NCBI GenBank assembly: GCA_021811315.1
Contig: JAJZPF010000006.1
Location: 1-64,000 of the forward strand
From: a bacterium
GTDB taxonomy: Bacteria; Elusimicrobiota; Elusimicrobia; Elusimicrobiales; UBA9959
Direction: 5' to 3'
Length of the DNA: 64,000 nt
The notes under the pieces are model-generated. The model made no database searches and was not told the origin of the DNA. It saw only the letters and a list, made by a program, of their open reading frames with translations. The position numbers and the translations under genes are program-made. Shown here one piece after another: positions 54,324 through 64,000 of the stretch (positions within the stretch are counted from its first letter, which is position 1; each line of letters begins with the position of its first letter).

Positions 54324-55276
54324 ACAGGGTAACAGAACTCTTCGGCATTAAATATCCCATAATACAGGGCGGGATGGTCTGGTGCAGCGGCTGGGAGCTG
54401 GCCTCGGCCGTCAGCAATGCCGGCGGGCTGGGCCTTATCGGGGCCGGGTCAATGTCGCCGGAGATGCTGCGCGCCCATATCCTCAAATGCAAAGAGGCCA
54501 CCGACAAACCTTTCGGGGTCAATGTACCGCTCCTGTTCTCCCACCTTCAGGAGACCATGAAGGTCATTGTCGACGAGGACGTTAAAATAGTTTTCACTTC
54601 CGGCGGGAAGCCGGACCTGTGGACTTCCTTTTTGAAAGATAAAGGCATAAAAGTAGCGCACGTAGTGCCGGGGGCGAAATACGCCGCGAAGTGCGAAGCG
54701 GCCGGCGTAGACGCGGTAGTGGCCGAGGGCTTCGAGGCCGGCGGGCACAATGGCCGCGAGGAAACTACCACCTTTTGCCTTATCCCCAAGGTGCGCGAAA
54801 CCATAAAGATCCCTTTGATAGCCGCCGGCGGCATAACCGGCGGCAGGGCCATGCTTGCGGCCATGGTTTTAGGCGCGGAAGGCGTCCAGATCGGGACCCG
54901 CTTCGTGGCCAGCTGGGAATGCTCGGCTAATGCCGGCTTCAAGCAGAAAGTAGTGGAATGCGAGGAAGGCGGGACCGTCCTCGCGCTGAAGAAACTCGCG
55001 CCGGTAAGGTTGCTGCGGAATAAATTTTGCGCCGAGGTCCTGGAGCTCGAGAGCCGCGGCGCGACCGCCGAAGAGCTGACGCAGCTTCTCGGGAAAGGCC
55101 GGGCGGGCAAGGGGATGTTCGAAGGCGATATTGAAAACGGCGAGCTCGAGATCGGCCAGGGCGCGTCCCTGTTGAAAGGGATCCTGCCCGCCGGAGAAAT
55201 AGTGGACAGCATCTGGAACGAGTTCCTCCAGGCGCGGAAAGAGATCAGCGAAGCAGGCGCACAGCTGGGCAGCTAG
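54320..55276 (+). CDS. FMN-dependent enoyl reductase II / nitronate monooxygenase-like protein (FabK/NMO)
   Basis: The 318-residue TIM-barrel flavoprotein begins YPIIQGGMVWCSGWELASAVSNAGGLGLIG (shown in part), and has EGFEAGGHNG with the catalytic histidine, and the phosphate-binding AAGGITGGRAMLAAMVLGAEGVQIGTRF (shown in part). FabK reduces enoyl-ACP, while NMO oxidises nitronates; the two cannot be separated with certainty from sequence alone. In this operon an enoyl-thioester reductase or 2,4-dienoyl-type function is more in context than nitronate oxidation. The ATG overlaps the stop of the preceding gene. Confidence 0.82.
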   Translation: MNRVTELFGIKYPIIQGGMVWCSGWELASAVSNAGGLGLIGAGSMSPEMLRAHILKCKEATDKPFGVNVPLLFSHLQETMKVIVDEDVKIVFTSGGKPDLWTSFLKDKGIKVAHVVPGAKYAAKCEAAGVDAVVAEGFEAGGHNGREETTTFCLIPKVRETIKIPLIAAGGITGGRAMLAAMVLGAEGVQIGTRFVASWECSANAGFKQKVVECEEGGTVLALKKLAPVRLLRNKFCAEVLELESRGATAEELTQLLGKGRAGKGMFEGDIENGELEIGQGASLLKGILPAGEIVDSIWNEFLQARKEISEAGAQLGS

Positions 55277-55336
55277 CCGACAAAACGGATTCCCGGCCTC
55301 CGGCGGTTCAGCCGCCCTGCTTCAGAAAATAAAACT

Positions 55337-58300
55337 ATGACCACCGATAAAATTTATAAACCTAAAAACCATATCAGGATAGCCACCGCCACCTCATTAT
55401 TCGACGGGCATGACGCTTCGATAAACGTGATGCGCCGGATCTTCCAGGCCAGCGGCGCCGAAGTTATACACCTCGGGCATAACAGGTCCGTAGCGGAGAT
55501 AGTGGCCTGCGCCATACAGGAAGACGTCCAGGCCGTGGCCATCACCTCCTACCAGGGCGGGCACCTCGAGTCCTTCAAATACATGTACGACCTGCTCAAG
55601 CAGCAGGGCTGCGGGCATATAAAAATTATCGCCGGCGGCGGCGGGGTTATCCTTCCCGAGGAAATAAAAGAACTGCACGCCTACGGCATAGCCCGGATCT
55701 ACTCGCCCGACGACGGCCGCAGGATGGGGCTGCAGGGGATGATCAACGACACCCTTAAGCTCGCCGATTTCCCCACCGGCAACGACGCCAAGCTCGGCGC
55801 GGAGAAGGTCAGCTCAAAGGATTTCAGGTCGGTGGCCGCGATGATCTCGGCGGCGGAAAATTACCCGGAGCGCTCGGGCGCGCTCCTGAAAAAGCTCGCT
55901 AAAAAAGCCGCGGGCAACAGGATCCCGGTCATAGGCTTCACCGGCACCGGCGGCGCGGGCAAATCCTCGTTGGTGGACGAAATCATCAGGCGCTACCTGT
56001 CCGATTTCCCGGACAAAAATATCGCTGTGCTTTCCGTAGACCCGTCGAAGCGCAAATCCGGCGGCGCGCTCCTGGGCGACAGGATAAGGATGAACGCGGT
56101 CAGCAGCCCGCGCGTCTATATGCGCTCCATGGCCACCAGGCAGTCCAATATGGCTCTGTCGAAGTACGTCAAAGACGCGCTCTGCGTCTGCAAAGCGGCC
56201 GGCTTCGACGCGATAATCCTCGAGAGCTCCGGCATCGGCCAGTCCGACACCGAGATCGTGGACCACAGCGACGTTTCCATCTACGTGATGACGCCCGAAT
56301 ACGGCGCCGCCACACAGCTTGAAAAGATAGACATGCTTGATTACGCCGACATGGTGGCTATCAATAAATTCGAGAAGAAAGGCGCGCTGGACGCTCTGCG
56401 CGACGTAAGGAAGCAGTACGCCCGCAGCCGCCGCTCCGAGCACGCTAAGCTGGAAGACCTGCCTGTCTTCGGAACTATCGCCTCGCAGTTCAACGACGAA
56501 GGCGTGGACAAGTTTTACGGCGCGCTCATAAGCAGGGTAGCGAAAAAGACCGGCGCGGCCTTTAAGAGCAGGCCGGTCGAGAGCGGCAAACAATACCAGA
56601 AGATCCAGATCATCCCCCCCAACAGGGTGCGGTATCTCTCCGAGATAGCCGAGACCATCCACGACTACAATAAGCGCGCGCTCGAGCAGGCCGATATCGC
56701 CCAGAAACTCTATTCTATCCGCGAAACTATAAAAACGCTCGGCGGGGATCCCGCCGACGCGCCGGTGATAAAGCGCCTCGAAAGCACCTACAAGGAAACC
56801 GAGCATAAACTCGAAGAGCATAATAAAAAAGTGCTCGAGCACTGGGATAAAAGGCTGGAGTGCTACAAAAGCGATTTCTTCACCTACAAGGTCAGGGATA
56901 AAGAAATTAAAGTGAAGACTCACGTTGAATCTCTCTCCCACCTCCAGATACCCAAAATTTCGATGCCCGGCTATAAGGCCTGGGGCGATATCCTTAAATG
57001 GAACCTGAAAGAAAATGTGCCCGGAGAATTCCCTTACGCCGCGGGCGTCTTCCCTTTCAAGCGCGAAGGCGAGGATCCCACCAGGATGTTCGCCGGCGAG
57101 GGTGGGCCTGAAAGGACGAATAAGCGCTTCCATTATGTTTCAAAAGGGCAGCCCGCAAAACGGCTTTCTACGGCTTTCGATTCCGTGACGCTCTACGGAG
57201 CCGATCCGGATATCCGCCCCGACATTTACGGCAAAATAGGCAATTCCGGCGTTTCCATCGCCTGCCTCGACGACGCGAAGAAGCTCTACTCCGGCTTCGA
57301 CCTGGCCGCCCCGATGACTTCCGTTTCGATGACGATAAACGGCCCGGCCCCTATCATGACGGCCTATTTCATGAACGCGGCCATCGACCAGCAATGCGAA
57401 CTTTATATCCGCGCTAACGGCCTGGAGAAAAAGACGCTTAAAACTATCGAACAGCTATACAAGGCGAAAGGGACGGTCCGCCCCTCTTACCACGGCAAAC
57501 TCCCCGAAGGGAATGACGGGCTGGGACTGCTGCTCCTGGGCGTCACCGGCGACCAGGTCCTGCCGCACGACGTTTACGAGAAGATCAAAGCCGAGACCAT
57601 GGCCAAGGTGCGCGGGACGGTGCAGTCCGATATCCTGAAGGAAGACCAGGCGCAGAACACCTGCATCTATTCCATAGATTTCTCCCTGAAGCTGATGGGC
57701 GACGTGCAGGCTTACTTCATCGACCACGGGATCAGGAATTTCTATTCGGTTTCCATCTCCGGCTACCATATCGCCGAGGCCGGCGCCAACGCTGTCTCCC
57801 AGCTTGCTTTCACCCTGGCCAACGGCTTCACTTACGTCGAGTATTACGCTTCGCGCGGGATGGACATAGACAAATTCGCCCCCAACCTTTCCTTCTTCTT
57901 CTCCAACGGGATGGACCCCGAGTTCTCGGTGATAGGCCGGGTCGCCAGGATCATCTGGGCGAAAGCGATGAAGCATAAGTACAAAGCCAATTCGCTTTCC
58001 CAGAAGCTGAAATACCATATCCAGACCTCGGGGCGCTCGCTGCACGCCCAGGAGATCGACTTCAACGATATCAGGACCACGCTGCAGGCCCTTTACGCCA
58101 TCTACGACAACTGCAATTCGCTGCACACCAACGCTTACGACGAGGCGATAACCACGCCCACCGAGGAATCCGTGCGCCGCGCTATGGCCATACAGCTGAT
58201 CATCAACCGCGAGCTGGGCCTCGCCTTCAACCAGAATCCTTCGCAGGGCTCCTTCATCATCGAGGAGCTCACCGACCTGGTGGAAGAAGCCGTCATGGCG

Positions 58301-58711
58301 GAATTCAACAGGCTGAGCGAGCGCGGCGGCGTGCTCGGCGCTATGGAGACCATGTACCAGCGGAGCAAGATCCAGGAAGAATCCCTCCACTACGAAACGC
58401 TTAAGCACGACGGCGCGATGCCGATAGTGGGCGTGAACACTTTCCTTTCCTCCAAGGGCTCCCCCACCGTGACGCCCGGGGAGGTTATCCGCTCCACCGA
58501 GCAGGAAAAGACCGGCCAGATCGCTTCGCTGAAGGCCCTGCATAAAACTTACGACAAGCAGGCCGCGGCTTCGCTGGCCGAGCTTAAGAAGAACGCCCTG
58601 GGCGGCGTGAATCTTTTCGAGAGCCTGATGGAAGCGGCCAAGTACTGCTCCCTCGGGCAGATCACCGGCGCTTTGTTCGAAATAGGCGGGCAATACAGGC
58701 GGAGCATGTGA
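55337..58711 (+). CDS. icmF: IcmF: fused isobutyryl-CoA mutase with MeaB-like G-protein chaperone
   Basis: The 1124-residue protein has three parts: a B12-binding domain (residues 1 to about 150) with DGHDASIN and the cobalt-ligating His25; a G3E GTPase domain with P-loop GTGGAGKS (about 203-210) and [16 protein letters not shown]; and a mutase TIM barrel (about 560-1124) with [13 protein letters not shown] and [16 protein letters not shown]. This order is that of IcmF, which interconverts isobutyryl-CoA and n-butyryl-CoA and in some cases pivalyl-CoA or isovaleryl-CoA. It lets branched acids enter the beta-oxidation enzymes encoded around it. A small hairpin (55302-55316) precedes the ATG, which has no good Shine-Dalgarno. 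Its stop overlaps the next gene (GTGA). Confidence 0.94.
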   Translation: MTTDKIYKPKNHIRIATATSLFDGHDASINVMRRIFQASGAEVIHLGHNRSVAEIVACAIQEDVQAVAITSYQGGHLESFKYMYDLLKQQGCGHIKIIAGGGGVILPEEIKELHAYGIARIYSPDDGRRMGLQGMINDTLKLADFPTGNDAKLGAEKVSSKDFRSVAAMISAAENYPERSGALLKKLAKKAAGNRIPVIGFTGTGGAGKSSLVDEIIRRYLSDFPDKNIAVLSVDPSKRKSGGALLGDRIRMNAVSSPRVYMRSMATRQSNMALSKYVKDALCVCKAAGFDAIILESSGIGQSDTEIVDHSDVSIYVMTPEYGAATQLEKIDMLDYADMVAINKFEKKGALDALRDVRKQYARSRRSEHAKLEDLPVFGTIASQFNDEGVDKFYGALISRVAKKTGAAFKSRPVESGKQYQKIQIIPPNRVRYLSEIAETIHDYNKRALEQADIAQKLYSIRETIKTLGGDPADAPVIKRLESTYKETEHKLEEHNKKVLEHWDKRLECYKSDFFTYKVRDKEIKVKTHVESLSHLQIPKISMPGYKAWGDILKWNLKENVPGEFPYAAGVFPFKREGEDPTRMFAGEGGPERTNKRFHYVSKGQPAKRLSTAFDSVTLYGADPDIRPDIYGKIGNSGVSIACLDDAKKLYSGFDLAAPMTSVSMTINGPAPIMTAYFMNAAIDQQCELYIRANGLEKKTLKTIEQLYKAKGTVRPSYHGKLPEGNDGLGLLLLGVTGDQVLPHDVYEKIKAETMAKVRGTVQSDILKEDQAQNTCIYSIDFSLKLMGDVQAYFIDHGIRNFYSVSISGYHIAEAGANAVSQLAFTLANGFTYVEYYASRGMDIDKFAPNLSFFFSNGMDPEFSVIGRVARIIWAKAMKHKYKANSLSQKLKYHIQTSGRSLHAQEIDFNDIRTTLQALYAIYDNCNSLHTNAYDEAITTPTEESVRRAMAIQLIINRELGLAFNQNPSQGSFIIEELTDLVEEAVMAEFNRLSERGGVLGAMETMYQRSKIQEESLHYETLKHDGAMPIVGVNTFLSSKGSPTVTPGEVIRSTEQEKTGQIASLKALHKTYDKQAAASLAELKKNALGGVNLFESLMEAAKYCSLGQITGALFEIGGQYRRSM

Positions 58712-60198
58712 TAAAAGACGAAGACAAGATCCTCTACCTCCCCTGGGCCGAGCAGAAGCGGCTGCAGAACGAGAAGCTGCACCGCTTCATCACCAGGCAC
58801 CTCTACCCGTTCAGCCCTTATTACCGCAAGCTTTTCGACGATAACAAGATAAACCCCGACGATATCAGGACGGTCGAGGACCTCAGCCGCATCCCTTTCA
58901 CCTCCAAGCAGGACTTCCGCGACGCTATCCAGAAAGACCCGGCCAAGGGAACTCTGGCCTTCTGCCTCCAGCCGGACAAAGAAACTATAAGGAAATTCCT
59001 CCCGAAGAAGGAACTCGCGAAATTCATGCTTCGGCGCGCTCTGAAGGGCGAAGCCGGCTTCAAAGCCGCGCTTGAAAAAGAATACAAGCCGATCTTCCTC
59101 ACTTCCACCGCCGGGACAACGAGTACCCCGATGCCCTTCCTGTATTCCGATTACGACATACAGAACCTGAAGGTCTACGGCGGCAGGATGATAGCCACGA
59201 TCGGGATACAGAACGAACGCCTGGTGAACCTGTTCCCTTACGCCCCGCACCTGGCCTTCTGGCTGGCCGTCCTCGGCGGGCTCTCGGCCAATGTTTTCGT
59301 GCTCAGCACCGGCGGCGGCAAGACCATGGGGACGGAAGGGAATATCCGCACCATCCTGAAGATGAAACCCCAGTTCCTGCTGGGCGTGCCGAGCTACGTT
59401 TACCATGTGCTTAAAACGGCCAGGGCTGAAAAGCAGGATTTCAGTTTCCTGAACAGGATAATCCTGGGCGCGAGCCCCGTCCCCAACGGCTTTAAGAACA
59501 AAATAGCGTCTATCCTTAAAGAGATGGGCGCTACCGACGTGAAAGTGTTCGGGACCTACGGCTTCACCGAGGCCCGGGGCGCCTGGGCGGAATGCCCCAC
59601 CGAGATCAGCGTCTCGAGCGGCTACCATACCTCCCCTGACATGGAAGTTTTCGAAATAATCGACCCGGCCACAGGCGAAGTGAAAGGCGAAGGCGAGGAC
59701 GGCGAGCTGGTCTACACCGGGATAGACGCCCGCGGGACCTGCGTCCTGCGCTACCGCACCGGCGACCTGGTAAAAGGCGGGATAAGCTACGCCCCCTGCC
59801 CGCATTGCGGCAAGACCGTACCCAGGATCTCCAGCCACCTGACCCGCGCCTCGAATATCAAGAACGTACAGCTTTCCAAGATCAAGGGCTCGCTCGTGAA
59901 CCTTAACGACCTCGAGCGCTTCCTCGACGACAGGCATGAGATCAATGAGTGGCAGATAGAGATACGCAAAAAGAACGACGACCCTTTCGAAGTGGACGAG
60001 CTGATCCTTAATGTCTGCCTTGCGGAGAACGTGAATAAAGACACCTTCTCCCACCTTCTTAACGAAGAGGTCATCAGCAATGCCGAAGTTTCCTTTAACG
60101 CCATCCACTATGTTACGCACCAGGAGATCTCAGAGAAGATCGAAGTGGAATCCGCGGTAAAAGCGAAAAAAATAGTGGATAAACGGCCCTCGAATTAG
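58708..60198 (+). CDS. PaaK-like acyl/aryl-CoA ligase (AMP-forming)
   Basis: The 496-residue adenylate-forming enzyme uses a GTG start overlapping the icmF stop. It has the ATP-binding loop [13 protein letters not shown], the [18 protein letters not shown] adenine/aryl pocket region, YRTGDLV and the C-terminal hinge [13 protein letters not shown]. PaaK-type ligases activate phenylacetate and related acids, but diverged members act on other carboxylic acids. Unlike classical PaaK it has a long insert with [19 protein letters not shown] near residue 105. Its likely job is to activate the acid used by this operon. GTG start and overlap make strong coupling with icmF likely. Confidence 0.87.
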   Translation: MIKDEDKILYLPWAEQKRLQNEKLHRFITRHLYPFSPYYRKLFDDNKINPDDIRTVEDLSRIPFTSKQDFRDAIQKDPAKGTLAFCLQPDKETIRKFLPKKELAKFMLRRALKGEAGFKAALEKEYKPIFLTSTAGTTSTPMPFLYSDYDIQNLKVYGGRMIATIGIQNERLVNLFPYAPHLAFWLAVLGGLSANVFVLSTGGGKTMGTEGNIRTILKMKPQFLLGVPSYVYHVLKTARAEKQDFSFLNRIILGASPVPNGFKNKIASILKEMGATDVKVFGTYGFTEARGAWAECPTEISVSSGYHTSPDMEVFEIIDPATGEVKGEGEDGELVYTGIDARGTCVLRYRTGDLVKGGISYAPCPHCGKTVPRISSHLTRASNIKNVQLSKIKGSLVNLNDLERFLDDRHEINEWQIEIRKKNDDPFEVDELILNVCLAENVNKDTFSHLLNEEVISNAEVSFNAIHYVTHQEISEKIEVESAVKAKKIVDKRPSN

Positions 60199-60224
60199 GT
60201 AGTTTGTTTTAAAAGGGGTTCATC

Positions 60225-62636
<2,412 letters not shown>

Positions 62637-62639
62637 CCT

Positions 62640-62762
62640 GAAAACTTCAGTAGAAGTTTTCCGCCCGCATAGCGGGCGCCCTACGGGAGGCATACACCTC
62701 TCCGGGCCTGGCGCGCATAGCGCTGGGCCCTCCGCCCGCTTCGCGGGCAATCCTGCAGGATT
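62640..62762 (+). repeat. Array of six consecutive hairpins between fadN and fadA
   Basis: Almost every base of this gap is paired. Stems are AAAACTTC/GAAGTTTT (62641-62660), CGCCCGC/GCGGGCG (62662-62678), CGGGAGG/CCTC-CCG (62684-62704), GGGCC-tg-GCGC/GCGC-tg-GGCCC (62704-62730), GCCCGC/GCGGGC (62734-62748) and the palindrome AATCCTGCAGGATT (62749-62762). No long U-tract follows any stem. The fadA ribosome binding site GAGG lies directly behind the last hairpin. Confidence 0.75.
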
Positions 62763-62771
62763 GAGGTTAAT

Positions 62772-63995
62772 ATGACGAATGAACAAAAAGAATTACTGAA
62801 GAACGTGGTTATCGTCGACGCAGGCGGGAGCGCCGGCGTCCGCACCGCTATCTCAAGAGCGAAAAAGGGCGGCTTCAAGACCGTCAGGTCCGACGACCTG
62901 GCCGCGCACGTGATAAAAGGCATCCTGGAAAGGACCAAGCTGGATCCCCTCAAGCTGAGCGAAGTGAGGCTGGGCTGCGCTTTCCCCGAAGGCGAGCAGG
63001 GCATGCAGCCGGCCAGGATGGCGGTCTTCGCCGCCGGCCTGCCGGTTAACGTCACAGCGCTGACCATCAACCGCTACTGTTCCTCCGGGCTCCAGTCTAT
63101 CGTCGACGAAATAGCTTATATCGCCTCAGGAATGAAAACTATTTCCATCGCCGGCGGCATGGAGAGCATGACGATGATACCGATGGGCGGGGTTAAGTTC
63201 GCCCCCAACCCGCGCCTGGTGGAAGAATGGCCGGAAACCTACATGTCGATGGGCCTTACCGCCGAGCTTTTGGCCGAACAGGACGGGAATACAAGGGAAG
63301 AGCAGGACGCTTTCGCCCTCGACTCCCACAAGAAAGCCGTAAAAGCTTTGGACACGGGCAAATGGAAGAACGAGATCCTGCCTTATCCCGTCAAAGAAAC
63401 GGGGCTGGGCGGGAAAGTTAAGGAATTTATCGTGGACACCGACGAATGCCCTCGACGCGACGCCAATATGGAAGACCTGGCCAAATTAAAACCCGTCTTC
63501 CAGGAAAAAGGAACCGTGACCGCCGGGAATTCCTCGCAGATGAGCGACGGCGCGGCCGTCGTGATGATAACGACGATGGAAGAGGCGAAGAAGAACGGAC
63601 TGAAGCCCGCCGCCAGGCTGGTAAGCTATGAAGTGGCCGGCGTCGCCCCTGAAATAATGGGCATCGGCCCCGTAGAAGCTATCCCCCGGGCGCTGGCCTC
63701 GGCCGGGTTAAAGATAGAAGACATGGATATCATAGAGATGAACGAGGCTTTCGCTTCGCAGTCCATCTCCGTCATCAAGCGGCTTAAGAAAGATAAAGGG
63801 ATAGTGATGCCCCTGGACAAGCTCAACGTGGACGGCGGCGCGCTCGCCCTCGGCCACCCGCTGGGCTGCACCGGCGCCTACCTCACGATCAAAGGCATCA
63901 ATGAATGCCGCCGCCGCAAAGGCAAATACGTAATGGTGACAATGTGCATAGGCGGAGGTATGGGCGCCGCCGGCATCTTCGAAGTGCTTTACTAG
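62772..63995 (+). CDS. fadA: Acetyl-CoA acyltransferase (FadA-type thiolase)
   Basis: The 407-residue enzyme has the nucleophile in NRYCSSGLQS (Cys103), GGMESMTMIPMG, NEAFASQ, the histidine in GHPLGCTGAYL and the C-terminal CIGGGMGAAG cysteine, so all catalytic residues are present. It performs thiolytic cleavage of 3-ketoacyl-CoA. The N-terminus (VDAGGSAGVRTAISRAKKGG) departs a little from the usual VDAVRTPIGKAKRGG, with a short insertion. GAGG stands before the ATG, just behind the hairpin array. The stop codon ends five bases before the window edge, so the gene is complete. Confidence 0.94.
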   Translation: MTNEQKELLKNVVIVDAGGSAGVRTAISRAKKGGFKTVRSDDLAAHVIKGILERTKLDPLKLSEVRLGCAFPEGEQGMQPARMAVFAAGLPVNVTALTINRYCSSGLQSIVDEIAYIASGMKTISIAGGMESMTMIPMGGVKFAPNPRLVEEWPETYMSMGLTAELLAEQDGNTREEQDAFALDSHKKAVKALDTGKWKNEILPYPVKETGLGGKVKEFIVDTDECPRRDANMEDLAKLKPVFQEKGTVTAGNSSQMSDGAAVVMITTMEEAKKNGLKPAARLVSYEVAGVAPEIMGIGPVEAIPRALASAGLKIEDMDIIEMNEAFASQSISVIKRLKKDKGIVMPLDKLNVDGGALALGHPLGCTGAYLTIKGINECRRRKGKYVMVTMCIGGGMGAAGIFEVLY

Positions 63996-64000
63996 GACCA

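Noticed and set aside
55814-57133. 439-residue open frame on the minus strand opposite icmF
   Set aside because: Antisense shadow; the opposite frame holds conserved B12, GTPase and mutase motifs.
58549-60120. 523-residue open frame on the minus strand opposite the PaaK-like ligase
   Set aside because: Antisense shadow of a recognised enzyme with intact motifs; no ribosome binding site or family signal.

Overview
The window reads as one large respiratory and heme locus of a GC-rich, Gram-negative, probably anaerobic bacterium. Gram-negative is inferred from two outer-membrane beta-barrels, an MtrA/MtrB-type conduit and lipoprotein and Sec signals. Anaerobic or microaerobic life is inferred from an Fnr-type regulator with N-terminal cysteines, the oxygen-independent siroheme route to heme, and an Etf:menaquinone oxidoreductase. 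No rRNA, tRNA or other phylogenetic marker is visible, so I do not name a phylum; a deep-branching environmental lineage (for example an Elusimicrobiota-like group) is only a guess.

Layout. Positions 1-45.7 kb are coded almost wholly on the minus strand. At the left edge is the 5' end of a group II intron seated directly behind a terminator. Next come an SDR/DUF2867 protein, a HemA-HemC fusion, a HemX-like protein and a first System II cytochrome c maturation pair (6.5-1.8 kb). From 16.4 to 6.6 kb runs a seven-gene operon in which every neighbouring pair overlaps: O-antigen-ligase/TPR protein, NHL propeller, 11-heme cytochrome, second ResB, second CcsA, B12-radical SAM enzyme and an unrecognised outer-membrane barrel. 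From 16.6 to 21.2 kb are two nearly identical tetraheme cytochromes, a triheme relative, a small class I cytochrome and two secreted cysteine-dependent phosphatases. From 26.3 to 21.5 kb is a second NHL/multiheme operon (11-heme, NHL, 14-heme, thioredoxin-fold/TPR, 5-heme lipoprotein). Then come a NapC-anchored multiheme protein, two CbcL-like cytochrome b/c proteins, MtrB, MtrA and an Fnr-type regulator (36.2-26.4 kb). From 45.6 to 36.2 kb is a heme operon: tetraheme cytochrome, Met8/CysG-type dehydrogenase, CobA-HemD, HemB, AhbA, AhbB, a CydA-like protein with a C-terminal cytochrome c domain, HemL, AhbD and AhbC.

From 45.8 kb to the right edge the strand switches to plus and carries a fatty/short-chain acid oxidation cluster: acyl-CoA dehydrogenase, EtfB, EtfA, crotonase, 3-hydroxyacyl-CoA dehydrogenase, thiolase, EtfAB:menaquinone oxidoreductase, a FabK/nitronate-monooxygenase-like flavoprotein, IcmF, a PaaK-like CoA ligase, a FadN-type fusion and a FadA thiolase.

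How it fits together (inference). Acyl-CoA oxidation passes electrons through EtfAB to the membrane oxidoreductase and menaquinone. The NapC-type and CbcL-like proteins oxidise menaquinol, and periplasmic multihemes plus MtrAB carry electrons across the outer membrane. The heme pathway and two maturation systems supply heme for 14 cytochrome c genes, in which I count 103 canonical CxxCH sites plus three variant sites. The most interesting unexplained items are the fully overlapping seven-gene operon, a structured intergenic repeat with a compensatory base-pair change (1692-1810 and 48733-48870), the tandem Fnr-like boxes at class II spacing upstream of mtrA, and the tetraheme duplicates that could be filament-type cytochromes.
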